Of a DNA stretch of 52,691 bases, positions 7,713 to 16,291 are shown in pieces. A program made the translations under genes and the position numbers. Origin of the DNA: Neobacillus cucumis (lineage in GTDB: Bacteria > Bacillota > Bacilli > Bacillales > Cytobacillaceae); contig NZ_PGVE01000080.1 in assembly GCF_002860255.1 (NCBI RefSeq), forward strand, positions 1 to 52,691. Reading direction: 5' to 3'. Within the stretch, counting starts at the first letter, position 1. Each line of letters begins with the position of its first letter. Below the pieces are notes generated by a model, which worked only from the letters and a program-made list of their open reading frames with translations, was not told the origin of the DNA and did not search any database.

Positions 7713-8501
7713 GTGATTATTTGGGGGGCAGTAGTAATTCTGATATTGGGAGGTATCTTTCTCCTTTTATTTATGGTGAGGGAGGCCTTTTTAAATAAAG
7801 TAGTTAAGCATGAAATTTCCTTCCCTGACTTTCCTGATTCCTTTGGTAAGGTTAGCATTTTTTTTATTTCAGATATTCATAGAAGAGTTATTTCAGATTT
7901 GATTATTAATAAAGTAAAAGGAAAAGCGGACTTTGTTATCATTGGAGGAGACTTAACGGAAAAAGGGGTTCCATTTCAACAGGTAAAGGAAAATTTATTA
8001 AAATTAAAAAAAATTGGCCCTGTCTATTTTGTTTGGGGAAACAATGATTATGAAGTGGATTTTCGTAAATTGGATGCCATTTTATTAGATTTGGGAGTAA
8101 AACTCTTGGATAATACCGCAGTAACATTTGAATCCGAACACGGGGACAAATTATCCCTCCTTGGAGTTGATGACTGTAACCAAGCGAGGGACCGTCTTGA
8201 TTTTGCCCTAATGGATGCTGATGACAACAGTTTTAAAATATTAGCTAGTCACTATCCAACTATAACAAAAAAAATCCTTCCTGAGCATAGAATTAGCTTA
8301 GTGCTGAGCGGACATACTCATGGAGGCCAAATACATATCCTAGGATATAGCCCTTTTGAAATAGGAAAAATTAAAAAACTTGAGAATACCATTCTTTTAA
8401 TAAGTAATGGTTATGGCACTACAAGCGTGCCTTTAAGGTTAGGAGCCCCTGCAGAAACACATCTTATCTCACTGAAACGAGGACCGGAAAAGATAGGCTG
8501 A
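7713..8501 (+). CDS. ypbG: Membrane-anchored metallophosphoesterase YpbG
   Basis: A 262-residue calcineurin-like phosphoesterase. An N-terminal membrane helix (residues 2-23) anchors it. The metal-site motifs appear in order: DIH (FFISDIHRR, about 55), GGDLTEKG, GNNDYE, and SGHTHGGQIH near residue 200. The histidines and aspartates form a two-metal site. Related YkuE-type enzymes act on phosphate esters such as UDP-sugar lipids; the substrate here is not known. Starts at GTG 7713 with AAGAGGGGGAG upstream. It matches B. subtilis ypbG in position, next to the MecA paralogue. Confidence 0.88.
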   Translation: MIIWGAVVILILGGIFLLLFMVREAFLNKVVKHEISFPDFPDSFGKVSIFFISDIHRRVISDLIINKVKGKADFVIIGGDLTEKGVPFQQVKENLLKLKKIGPVYFVWGNNDYEVDFRKLDAILLDLGVKLLDNTAVTFESEHGDKLSLLGVDDCNQARDRLDFALMDADDNSFKILASHYPTITKKILPEHRISLVLSGHTHGGQIHILGYSPFEIGKIKKLENTILLISNGYGTTSVPLRLGAPAETHLISLKRGPEKIG

Positions 8502-8575
8502 TGTAGACAATTCACCAATAGTACCCTGCGGCATACACTGAAAACAAGAGTTACGTCACGGCAGGGGGCAAAAGC

Positions 8576-9157
8576 ATGCGCTTAGAACGCTTAACGGCCA
8601 ATAAAATAAAAATTTTTTTAACCTCTGATGATTTATTTGAAAGAGGTCTTTCAAAAGAGGATATTTGGAAGGATTCAAGTAAATGGAATCAGCTCTTTCA
8701 TGATATGCTCGAAGAAGCTAGTGAAGAATTTGATGTTGATATCCAGGGTTCTGTTGCTGTAGAAATTTTCTCCCTTCAAGCTCAAGGAATGATCTTAATC
8801 ATTACTGTGGATGAAGTAAAAGATGATGAAGATTTATTATACGATGGATATATCGAAATGCAGGTAAGGGTTGAAGGATGCGAGGATCTCTTATATGAAT
8901 TTGGAGAATTTGAGCATCTAGTCGGCCTGGCTAAAAGACTTGCCATAATAGACATTTATGGTGGAAGTCTTTATTGGTTTAATAATCGCTATTACCTTGT
9001 AATGGATAATATGGAGGCCGCACATAAGGAAAAGGCTGCTTGCATTTTATCGGAATTTGGCAGTCCATCCATTCTAAGTCCATATGTTCTTGCAGAATAT
9101 GGTAAACCAGTGATGAAACATTTTGCTGTCGAAACAATTCTCCATTTTTTTAAATAA
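8576..9157 (+). CDS. mecB: MecA-family adaptor protein MecB (YpbH)
   Basis: A 193-residue protein of the MecA family, recognised by the N-terminal MRLERLTANKIKIFLTSDDL. The N-terminal domain binds substrates and the C-terminal domain (about residues 105-190) binds the ClpC unfoldase, so it delivers proteins such as ComK to ClpCP. Its position between ypbG and the glutamate dehydrogenase gene marks it as the YpbH (MecB) paralogue rather than MecA itself. The region between the domains is short and acidic. GGCAGGGGGC precedes the ATG. Confidence 0.88.
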   Translation: MRLERLTANKIKIFLTSDDLFERGLSKEDIWKDSSKWNQLFHDMLEEASEEFDVDIQGSVAVEIFSLQAQGMILIITVDEVKDDEDLLYDGYIEMQVRVEGCEDLLYEFGEFEHLVGLAKRLAIIDIYGGSLYWFNNRYYLVMDNMEAAHKEKAACILSEFGSPSILSPYVLAEYGKPVMKHFAVETILHFFK

Positions 9158-9179
9158 CTTTTCATAATCAATATCATAC

Positions 9180-9204
9180 TAAAGGGGCGAAGGCCCCTTT
9201 ATAA
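9180..9204 (+). terminator. Terminator after mecB
   Basis: AAGGGGC pairs with GCCCCTT across a short GAAG loop, but only a short T run follows, so it is moderate in strength. Confidence 0.6.
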
Positions 9205-9245
9205 ATTAAGGTCTTTTTCTTAAAAATAATATTTTTTTACATTAA

Positions 9246-9259
9246 TAATAGCGTTTACA
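9246..9259 (-). promoter_or_regulatory. Candidate CcpA (cre) site upstream of glutamate dehydrogenase
   Basis: Read on the minus strand, TGTAAACGCTATTA matches the cre consensus TGWNANCGNTNNCA except at one base. It is about 30 bp upstream of the -35 element and could bring carbon catabolite control by CcpA, known for rocG in B. subtilis. This is a pattern match only. Confidence 0.45.
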
Positions 9260-9287
9260 TACAGCGCTTTTAGTCTATGTTTTCTTC

Positions 9288-9315
9288 TTGCATAAATCGG
9301 GTAAACGTGTATACT
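9288..9315 (+). promoter_or_regulatory. Sigma-A promoter of glutamate dehydrogenase
   Basis: TTGCAT (9288-9293) and TATACT (9310-9315) are 16 bp apart and lie about 50 bp upstream of the start codon. Confidence 0.6.
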
Positions 9316-9366
9316 TGTCTCTGAAAGAAGAGATCATACGTAAAGCATTTTCTAGGAGGATTTCAA

Positions 9367-10647
9367 ATGGTTGCCGATAAAGCAAATGGTCAAACTAATC
9401 AAGAGGGAGAACACCACGATGTGTTGAAAGCAACACAAACAGTGATACATAAAGCCCTTGAAAAGTTAGGTTATCCTGAAGAAGTATATGAGCTCTTAAA
9501 GGAGCCATTACGTTTGCTGACAGTGAAAATTCCAATAAGAATGGACGATGGTTCTATAAAAATATTTACGGGCTACCGTGCCCAACATAATGATGCGGTA
9601 GGACCAACAAAGGGCGGTATTCGTTTTCATCCAAATGTAACTGAAACAGAAGTGAAAGCCCTTTCGATTTGGATGAGTTTAAAATGCGGGATTGTTGATC
9701 TCCCTTATGGCGGGGGAAAAGGCGGTATTGTTTGTGATCCACGGGATATGTCTTTTAGAGAACTAGAGAGACTAAGCCGTGGCTATGTAAGAGCAATCAG
9801 CCAAATTGTTGGTCCAACAAAGGATATTCCTGCCCCAGATGTATTTACTAATTCACAAATTATGGCATGGATGATGGACGAATACAGCCGTATCGATGAG
9901 TTTAACTCTCCTGGATTTATTACTGGAAAGCCGCTTGTATTAGGAGGTTCTCATGGAAGGGAATCTGCAACAGCAAAAGGCGTAACGATTTGTATTCGTG
10001 AAGCGGCAAAAAAGAAAGGTATTCAAATTGAAGGAGCTAAAGTAGTCGTCCAAGGATTTGGAAATGCAGGAAGTTACTTATCAAAATTCATGCATGATGC
10101 AGGAGCAAAAGTGATTGGTATTTCTGATGCCTATGGTGCTCTTTATGATCCAAACGGTCTTGATATTGATTTTCTTTTAGATAGACGGGACAGCTTTGGA
10201 ACTGTAACAAAACTATTTAATAATACGATTACCAATAAAGAATTACTTGAACTTGATTGTGATATTTTAGTTCCTGCGGCAATTGAAAATCAAATTACGG
10301 AAGAAAATGCTCATAATATTCGTGCGAAAATCGTGGTTGAAGCTGCGAATGGTCCAACAACACTGGAGGCAACCGAAATCTTAACTGATCGTGGAATTTT
10401 GTTGGTGCCAGATGTTTTAGCATCCGCGGGAGGGGTTACTGTTTCATATTTTGAGTGGGTGCAAAATAATCAAGGCTATTATTGGACCGAAGAAGAAGTG
10501 GAAGAAAAATTAGAGAAAGTAATGGTTAAATCATTCAAAAATATTTATGATACTGCACAAACCCGCCGGGTAGATATGCGTCTTGCTGCCTACATGGTAG
10601 GGGTAAGAAAAATGGCTGAAGCGAGCCGATTTAGAGGCTGGATATAA
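9367..10647 (+). CDS. gudB: NAD-dependent glutamate dehydrogenase
   Basis: A 426-residue glutamate dehydrogenase that deaminates glutamate to 2-oxoglutarate and ammonia in the cytoplasm. The catalytic region PYGGGKGGIVCDP (near residue 115), GPTKDIPAPD, and the NAD-binding VVVQGFGNAGSYL (about 230) are clear. Position between mecB and ypdA is that of gudB. The motif V96-K97-A98 occurs once; the cryptic B. subtilis 168 allele carries a nine-base duplication at this place, so this copy is in the active form. AGGAGG precedes the ATG. A strong terminator follows. Confidence 0.95.
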   Translation: MVADKANGQTNQEGEHHDVLKATQTVIHKALEKLGYPEEVYELLKEPLRLLTVKIPIRMDDGSIKIFTGYRAQHNDAVGPTKGGIRFHPNVTETEVKALSIWMSLKCGIVDLPYGGGKGGIVCDPRDMSFRELERLSRGYVRAISQIVGPTKDIPAPDVFTNSQIMAWMMDEYSRIDEFNSPGFITGKPLVLGGSHGRESATAKGVTICIREAAKKKGIQIEGAKVVVQGFGNAGSYLSKFMHDAGAKVIGISDAYGALYDPNGLDIDFLLDRRDSFGTVTKLFNNTITNKELLELDCDILVPAAIENQITEENAHNIRAKIVVEAANGPTTLEATEILTDRGILLVPDVLASAGGVTVSYFEWVQNNQGYYWTEEEVEEKLEKVMVKSFKNIYDTAQTRRVDMRLAAYMVGVRKMAEASRFRGWI

Positions 10648-10691
10648 TTTATTGGCAGCAATAGTAAAGGGTTGTTTGTTGAAACTAGATT

Positions 10692-10733
10692 AAAAATCTC
10701 CTATCATGATACGGTAGGAGATTTTTTTTTGTA
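10692..10733 (+). terminator. Terminator after gudB
   Basis: AAAATCTCCTA pairs with TAGGAGATTTT, followed by a T9 run. Confidence 0.85.
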
Positions 10734-10782
10734 GTAAAAATAATTCTTTTATATATAATTTGTTCTTAAGGAGTTGGCCATA

Positions 10783-11754
10783 ATGCAAATAGAAGATATT
10801 ATAATTGTGGGCGGGGGGCCTTGTGGATTAGCGGCAGCTATTTCGTTAAAAGAAATCGGAAAGAGACCTTTAATTATCGAAAAGGGGAATGTCGTAAATT
10901 CCATTTATAATTATCCCACCCATCAAACCTTTTTCAGTACAAGTGAAAAATTAGAAATCGGCGGTTTTCCCTTTGTTACAGACAGTTATAAACCCAAACG
11001 AAACCAGGCACTTGTGTATTATAGAGAAGTAGCTAAGCGTAAACAAATTCGGATTAATGCATTTGAAACGGTTAGAGAAATTTCTAGGAAGGACGATCAC
11101 TTCCAGGTTAAAACGGATAAAGATACATACCAGACTAGTTATGTGGTCGTTGCAACAGGCTATTACGACCATCCTAACTATATGAACGTACCTGGTGAAA
11201 ACTTGCCAAAGGTTTTCCATTATTTTAAGGAAGCACATCCATATTTTGATAAGGATGTGTGTGTCATTGGAGGAAAGAATTCAAGTGTTGATGCAGCAAT
11301 TGAACTTGTAAAGGCAGGAGCACGTGTTACAGTTCTATATCGTGGAAAAGAATACTCACCAAGTATAAAGCCATGGATTCTGCCAGAATTCGAATCATTA
11401 GTAAGAAATGGTACGATCAAAATGGAGTTTCAAGCTGATGTAAAAGAAATTACGAAAGATCAAATAATTTATTCAAGGAATGGAGAAGAAAAAGCGATTC
11501 AAAACGACTTTGTCTTTGCCATGACTGGTTACCATCCAGATCATGATTTCTTAGTAAAAATGGGGATTAAAATTGATGAAGAAACAGGTCGTCCTCTTTT
11601 TAATCCCGATACAATGGAAACCAACATAAGCGGGATTTTTATTGCCGGGGTGATTGCGGCCGGTAATAATGCAAATGAGATATTTATAGAAAATGGCCGT
11701 TTCCATGGCGGTCAAATTGCGCAATCTATACTAGAAAAGGAAACTAAAGGGTGA
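10783..11754 (+). CDS. ypdA: Bacillithiol disulfide reductase YpdA (Bdr)
   Basis: A 323-residue flavoprotein with an FAD-binding IIVGGGPCGLAAAIS at the N-terminus and a second nucleotide-binding VCVIGGKNSSVDAA near residue 165. YpdA reduces oxidised bacillithiol with NADPH. It resembles thioredoxin reductase but lacks the CxxC pair, as expected for this family, and keeps the single Cys near the first glycine loop (GGPCG). Start at ATG 10783 is chosen because AAGGAG lies nine bases upstream and the length fits; TTG 10774 would overlap the site. It pairs functionally with bshA and bshB1 further along. Asparaginase follows after three bases. Confidence 0.92.
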   Translation: MQIEDIIIVGGGPCGLAAAISLKEIGKRPLIIEKGNVVNSIYNYPTHQTFFSTSEKLEIGGFPFVTDSYKPKRNQALVYYREVAKRKQIRINAFETVREISRKDDHFQVKTDKDTYQTSYVVVATGYYDHPNYMNVPGENLPKVFHYFKEAHPYFDKDVCVIGGKNSSVDAAIELVKAGARVTVLYRGKEYSPSIKPWILPEFESLVRNGTIKMEFQADVKEITKDQIIYSRNGEEKAIQNDFVFAMTGYHPDHDFLVKMGIKIDEETGRPLFNPDTMETNISGIFIAGVIAAGNNANEIFIENGRFHGGQIAQSILEKETKG

Positions 11755-11757
11755 TTA

Positions 11758-12717
11758 ATGATGAAGAAGGTTGTTCTTTTAACAACTGGCGGTACGATTG
11801 CAAGTAAACCGAATAAGACTTCTGGTAAATTAGCATCTGGAGCGATAACAGGAGAAGAACTGGCTTCCATGTGTAATTTACCTAATGAAATAGAAGTAAT
11901 AGTGGAATCAGTTTTCCAAAAAGCGAGTATTCATATAACGTTTGCCGATTTAGTTGTTTTAAAGAATAAAATAGAGGATTATTTTAAGGACGAGACAGTT
12001 TCTGGTGTAGTTGTTACACATGGGACTGATACGATGGAGGAAACAAGTTATTTTCTTGATTTAACTATTAATGACCACCGTCCTGTAATTGTAACGGGAT
12101 CACAGCGTTCCCCAGAAGATCTTGGCAGTGATGTGTATATTAATTTACGCCACGCAATTTATTCCGCTTGTTCCCTGGATTTACTTGATGTAGGTACTGT
12201 TGTTGTTTTCAATGAAAGAATTTTTGCCGCTAGGTATGTAAAAAAAGAGCATGCATCTAACATCCAGGGATTTAATGCTTTTGGTTTCGGCTATCTAGGT
12301 ATAATTGATAACGATAAAGTTCATGTTTTTCAAAAACCTATTAAAAGAGAGTATTTTCAATTAAACTCTTCAATCCCTGAAGTTGAAATTATCAAATGCT
12401 ATATAGGAGCAGATGGGAAATTTATTAAAGCTGCCCGAGAAGCTGGGGTTGCCGGTATCATTCTTGAAGGAGTAGGAAGAGGACAAGTAGCTCCGAAAAT
12501 GATGGAGGAGATTGAAAAGTCTATCAAAGCAGGTATAAAAATTGTAATAACTACCAGCGCTGAAGAAGGCGCTGTGTATACAACCTACGATTATAAAGGG
12601 AGTGCCTACGACCTTTATAAAAAAGGAGTAATCCTGGGAAGTGATAATGATTCTAAAAAAGCAAGAATGAAATTGGCTGTAGCGTTGGCCAGCGGATTAG
12701 AAAACATAAATTTTTAA
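11758..12717 (+). CDS. ansA: L-asparaginase (type I-like)
   Basis: A 319-residue asparaginase. The two threonine motifs are present: TTGGTIAS at residues 8-15 and THGTDTMEETSYFLD near 90. There is no signal peptide, so it is cytoplasmic. It hydrolyses asparagine to aspartate and ammonia. It starts three bases after the ypdA stop, with AGGGTGATT as ribosome site; a second ATG at 11761 is equally possible. The gene is co-transcribed with ypdA. The symbol follows the general family name, as I cannot exclude another asparaginase elsewhere in the genome. Confidence 0.88.
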   Translation: MMKKVVLLTTGGTIASKPNKTSGKLASGAITGEELASMCNLPNEIEVIVESVFQKASIHITFADLVVLKNKIEDYFKDETVSGVVVTHGTDTMEETSYFLDLTINDHRPVIVTGSQRSPEDLGSDVYINLRHAIYSACSLDLLDVGTVVVFNERIFAARYVKKEHASNIQGFNAFGFGYLGIIDNDKVHVFQKPIKREYFQLNSSIPEVEIIKCYIGADGKFIKAAREAGVAGIILEGVGRGQVAPKMMEEIEKSIKAGIKIVITTSAEEGAVYTTYDYKGSAYDLYKKGVILGSDNDSKKARMKLAVALASGLENINF

Positions 12718-12833
12718 CTTATGTTTTTTAAACAATAGAGTTAGAAAACAGTAAGCGCTGGAATGAAACTTTCATTTTCTTTATAGGCTATCCATGGTAC
12801 CATTAAGAAAAAGGATTGGAAAAGAGGTTCAGC

Positions 12834-13526
12834 ATGCTTGGAATATTATCTGCTGGAGTTGCTCCAGGTTTGGCCTTGCTAAGTTATTTTTATTTAAAAG
12901 ATGAATATGAGCCCGAGCCTATTTCCTTTGTTTTTCGGACATTTTTATATGGAGTTCTGCTAGTGTTTCCAATAATGTTTATCCAATATGTTTTGGAAAC
13001 TGAGCATTTATTAAAATCTAATGTATTAAATGCCTTTTTTGGCTCAGGTACTTTGGAAGAATTTTTTAAATGGTTTATTCTTTTTTATCTTATATATCAA
13101 CATGTTGAATTTGATGAACCGTTTGATGGCATCGTTTATGGCGTTGCAGTTTCCCTTGGGTTTGCTACGGTTGAAAATATCTTTTATTTAGTTGCAAATG
13201 GAATTGAGCATGCCATGACTCGTGCATTGCTACCAGTATCAAGCCATGCTTTATTTGGCGTTATTATGGGATTTTATCTGGGAAAAGCAAAGTTTACCAA
13301 AGGGAATAAAGCAAAATGGATATTATTATCCCTGGTTTTACCGATACTTCTGCATGGTTCTTATGATTATATATTAATCTCACTTGAAAATTGGATGATG
13401 ATTATTTTTCCTTTTATGATTTTCCTTTGGTGGTTTGGATTACGAAAAGTTAAAAAGGCGAAAATCCTCAGTGCCAATCATTTTAAGAAGCAATATTCGG
13501 ACCAAAAGGCACAAGCGCCAGTGTAA
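12834..13526 (+). CDS. prsW: Site-1 intramembrane protease PrsW
   Basis: A 230-residue multi-spanning membrane protein. It has the PrsW motifs EEFFKW (near residue 84), HALFGVIMG and HGSYDY. PrsW makes the first cut in the anti-sigma-W factor RsiW, so it controls the cell-envelope stress response; RsiW is not encoded here. The ATG at 12834 follows AAAGAGG and gives an N-terminus (MLGILSAGVAPG) like the B. subtilis protein; TTG at 12816 is less likely. It sits between the asparaginase and sleB genes, as expected. Confidence 0.92.
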   Translation: MLGILSAGVAPGLALLSYFYLKDEYEPEPISFVFRTFLYGVLLVFPIMFIQYVLETEHLLKSNVLNAFFGSGTLEEFFKWFILFYLIYQHVEFDEPFDGIVYGVAVSLGFATVENIFYLVANGIEHAMTRALLPVSSHALFGVIMGFYLGKAKFTKGNKAKWILLSLVLPILLHGSYDYILISLENWMMIIFPFMIFLWWFGLRKVKKAKILSANHFKKQYSDQKAQAPV

Positions 13527-13548
13527 TTTCATTTTTATTAGTTAAAAA

Positions 13549-13579
13549 AGCCCTTCAATAATTTTGAAGGGTTTTTTTC
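13549..13579 (+). terminator. Terminator after prsW
   Basis: CCCTTCA pairs with TGAAGGG, extended by flanking A/T pairs, followed by a T7 run. Confidence 0.8.
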
Positions 13580-13660
13580 TGCTTGAAATGGAATAAAAAC
13601 ACCAATTAAACAAAAAATAGGTTTAATGCTAAAAAGATTCAAAACGGGGGTTATTATTCC

Positions 13661-14422
13661 ATGATTAAGAAAAGCATCCTAATCAAATTCTTCATCCTAT
13701 TCTTTTCTTGCCTTATGCCATTTTCTTTATTGGAGAGCCAAAAAGTATTTGCTTTTAGCAATCAAGTTATCCAACGAGGGGCAGTTGGTGAGGATGTCAT
13801 TGAACTTCAATCCAGGCTTAAGTATATTGGGTTCTACCATGGGAAAATTGATGGAGTATTTGGATGGAGCACCTATTGGGCATTAAGAAATTTTCAATAT
13901 GAATTTGGTTTACCGATTGATGGACTTGCCGGGGCAACAACTAAAGCGAAATTAGCCAAAGCTACAAAATATAATAAACAAACAGCACAGAAATCTACTG
14001 CTCCAAATTCAACTGCTCCAAAATCAACTGGAACAAAGAAGGCTGCGTCTAATACACCGAAGGGTTTTTCACAAAATGATATTCGGCTAATGGCCAATGC
14101 TGTTAATGGCGAATCAAGAGGAGAGCCTTATATAGGTCAAGTTGCAGTTGCCGCTGTTATTTTGAATCGTGTTAATAGTCCTTCATTCCCAAACACTGTT
14201 TCTGGAGTTATTTTTGAACCAGGGGCATTTACAGCTGTTGCCGATGGACAAATTTGGCTTACTCCAAATGAGAATTCAAGAAAAGCGGTACTAGATGCAA
14301 TTAATGGTTGGGATCCGACGGGCGAAGCGTTGTACTACTTTAATCCTGCTACGGCTACAAGTGGATGGATATGGGGAAGACCGCAAATCAAACGAATTGG
14401 TCAACATATTTTTTGTAAATAG
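13661..14422 (+). CDS. sleB: Spore cortex-lytic enzyme SleB
   Basis: A 253-residue exported hydrolase. A signal peptide (about residues 1-32, ending VFA-FSN) is followed by a peptidoglycan-binding domain (about 37-95), a Lys/Thr/Ser/Ala linker with STAP-type repeats (about 105-135) and a Hydrolase_2 domain (about 140-253) whose first acidic residue is the glutamate in NAVNGESRGEP. SleB is a lytic transglycosylase that degrades cortex peptidoglycan at germination. It forms an operon with ypeB 14 bp downstream, needed for its stability in the spore. GGGGG precedes the ATG. Confidence 0.95.
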   Translation: MIKKSILIKFFILFFSCLMPFSLLESQKVFAFSNQVIQRGAVGEDVIELQSRLKYIGFYHGKIDGVFGWSTYWALRNFQYEFGLPIDGLAGATTKAKLAKATKYNKQTAQKSTAPNSTAPKSTGTKKAASNTPKGFSQNDIRLMANAVNGESRGEPYIGQVAVAAVILNRVNSPSFPNTVSGVIFEPGAFTAVADGQIWLTPNENSRKAVLDAINGWDPTGEALYYFNPATATSGWIWGRPQIKRIGQHIFCK

Positions 14423-14436
14423 AGAGGTGAGTTGAA

Positions 14437-15786
14437 ATGATAAGAGGAATATTGATAGGAATTCTCGCTCTGGGTATTGCGGGAACAGCATATTGGGGCT
14501 ATCAAGAACATCAAGAGAAAAACGCAGTACTTATTAATGCTGAAAACAACTATCAACGAGCATTCCATGATCTTGCATATCGAATGGACATGTTGCACGA
14601 TAAAATTGGGACTACGCTAGCTATGAATTCTAAAGAGTCCTTATCTCCATCCTTAATTGAAGTATGGAGACTGACGTCACAGGCACATGGAGATGTTGGC
14701 CAGCTTCCTTTAACACTATTACCATTTAACAAAACTGAAGCATTCTTAGCGAATATTGGAAATTTTAGTTATCAGACTGCCGTAAGAGATTTATCGAAGA
14801 ACCCATTAACAGATAAGGAATATCAAACACTTAATTCTCTGTATAAACAGTCTGGTGACATTCAAAATGAACTGCGGAATGTACAGCATATGGTCCTAAA
14901 AAATAATCTTCGTTGGATGGATGTAGAACTTGCCCTTGCATCAGGGAAAGAGAATACGGATAACACGATTATTGATGGTTTTAAGACAGTTGAGAAAACA
15001 GTAACCAGCTTTGATGAATCAGACTTTGGACCTACATTTGCTAACTTTCAAAAAAGAGATGAAAACTTTAATAAAATAAAAGGCAAAACCATAACACGTC
15101 AGGAAGCCATCCAAATTGCTAAAAAATATATGAATTTCGACGGGAATGCAAACGTAAAGGTAACGGATAATGGTAAAGGTTCTGATTTTGGTTTTTACAG
15201 TGTATCGATTAAAAATAATAAAACAGGGCAAGAAGCAAGTATGGATATAACCAAAAAGGCTGGACACCCAATATGGTTTATTAATAGTCGTGATGTAAAG
15301 AAACAGACACTAAGCTTAAATGATGCGAACAATAAAGCAGCTGCATTTTTGAAGGATACAGGTTTTAAAAATTTAGAAGTATTTGAGAGCACACAATATG
15401 ACAATATTGGAGTATTTAATTTTGTTACTAATATAAATGGGGTAAGAATTTATCCGGAATCAGTGAAGGTTAAAGTAGCATTGGATAATGGGGATATCAT
15501 AGGTGTTTCAGCAGAAGAATACTTAAAAACCTTTCAAACTCGAACAATTGAAAAACCGGTCCTAACGCTTGAACAAGCTCGTGCAAAAGTAAATCCTAAA
15601 TTAAAGGTGATGGAACACCGTCAAGCAATGATCGTGAATGATTTAAATGAAGAAGTACTATGCTATGAGTTTTTAGGTACAATGGGCGAAGATACCTACC
15701 GCATCTATATAAATGCTAAATCCGGAATAGAGGAAGAAGTAGAAAAGCTAAAAAACACAGAGGCAACATATGAAGATGTATTATGA
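14437..15786 (+). CDS. ypeB: Germination protein YpeB
   Basis: A 449-residue protein with an N-terminal membrane anchor (residues 2-21) and, in its C-terminal half, PepSY-like domains (the segments from about 215 and 290 and the final one from about 370, with TLEQARAKVNPKL). It localises with SleB to the spore cortex and inner membrane and keeps SleB inactive until germination. GAGAGGTGAG precedes the start. It directly follows sleB. Confidence 0.95.
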   Translation: MIRGILIGILALGIAGTAYWGYQEHQEKNAVLINAENNYQRAFHDLAYRMDMLHDKIGTTLAMNSKESLSPSLIEVWRLTSQAHGDVGQLPLTLLPFNKTEAFLANIGNFSYQTAVRDLSKNPLTDKEYQTLNSLYKQSGDIQNELRNVQHMVLKNNLRWMDVELALASGKENTDNTIIDGFKTVEKTVTSFDESDFGPTFANFQKRDENFNKIKGKTITRQEAIQIAKKYMNFDGNANVKVTDNGKGSDFGFYSVSIKNNKTGQEASMDITKKAGHPIWFINSRDVKKQTLSLNDANNKAAAFLKDTGFKNLEVFESTQYDNIGVFNFVTNINGVRIYPESVKVKVALDNGDIIGVSAEEYLKTFQTRTIEKPVLTLEQARAKVNPKLKVMEHRQAMIVNDLNEEVLCYEFLGTMGEDTYRIYINAKSGIEEEVEKLKNTEATYEDVL

Positions 15787-15817
15787 GGGAAAAGAGGCTT
15801 TTCCCTCTTCTTATTTA
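15785..15817 (+). terminator. Terminator after ypeB
   Basis: GAGGGAAAAG pairs with CTTTTCCCTC around a three-base loop, overlapping the ypeB stop codon, followed by a T-rich tract. Confidence 0.75.
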
Positions 15818-15894
15818 TTGCTGGCAGTTGTAAGAAGAATAAAATCAGTGGCGTACTCCAATACTAATGGATATATAGTCTTGGAGTGATTTGA

Positions 15895-16077
15895 TTGAAA
15901 ACAGTGGAGAGAATTCTAATTAAAGTGGTCATTGTTCAATTTATTTTTTTATTTATTTCACAAATACTATTTCATCAAATGGATATCCTTCCACAAGTAA
16001 AACATTTGGCAAGGTATGAAGGAGTTAATGAAAATACATTAACGGAAATTTTACAAACTTTTTCAGGGAAACGATAA
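15895..16077 (+). CDS. ypfB: YpfB-like small membrane protein (DUF5359)
   Basis: A 60-residue protein with one membrane helix (about residues 8-27, rich in I, V, F) and a polar C-terminus. Size, topology and position before cmk match B. subtilis YpfB, DUF5359. Function unknown. The TTG at 15895 has GGAGTGAT four bases upstream. In B. subtilis the gene ypfA lies between ypeB and ypfB; it is missing here. A terminator hairpin follows. Confidence 0.7.
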   Translation: MKTVERILIKVVIVQFIFLFISQILFHQMDILPQVKHLARYEGVNENTLTEILQTFSGKR

Positions 16078-16095
16078 AAAATGAATCTATTTGCA

Positions 16096-16150
16096 ATAGG
16101 AAAGTATAAAGTACTTCCATCTAACAGGGAGGTTTATACTTTCCTATTTT
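16096..16150 (+). terminator. Terminator after ypfB
   Basis: TAGGAAAGTATAAA pairs with TTTATACTTTCCTA (perfect 14-bp stem) around a loop that itself holds a smaller CTTCC/GGAGG-like pairing, followed by a T5 run. It explains the 16081-16320 region, where a weak open frame is otherwise seen. Confidence 0.8.
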
Positions 16151-16291
16151 TATATGGTGAATTGGGGAATCTTATTTTAAAACAGTTGAAAATTCTTTTA
16201 ATTATATATTTAAAAAAAAGAAGCATATCTTTATCTTGTGGTAAAATAAATAGAGTGGACCAGACGATTAAGAGAGCATTTAGGAGGATTT

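Noticed and set aside
10951..11238. Minus-strand open frame opposite ypdA
   Set aside because: Shadow of a well-supported gene; no start signals.
13980..14045. Short repeats in the sleB linker as a mobile or CRISPR-like repeat
   Set aside because: They are in-frame STAP-type codons of a low-complexity protein linker, normal for SleB.
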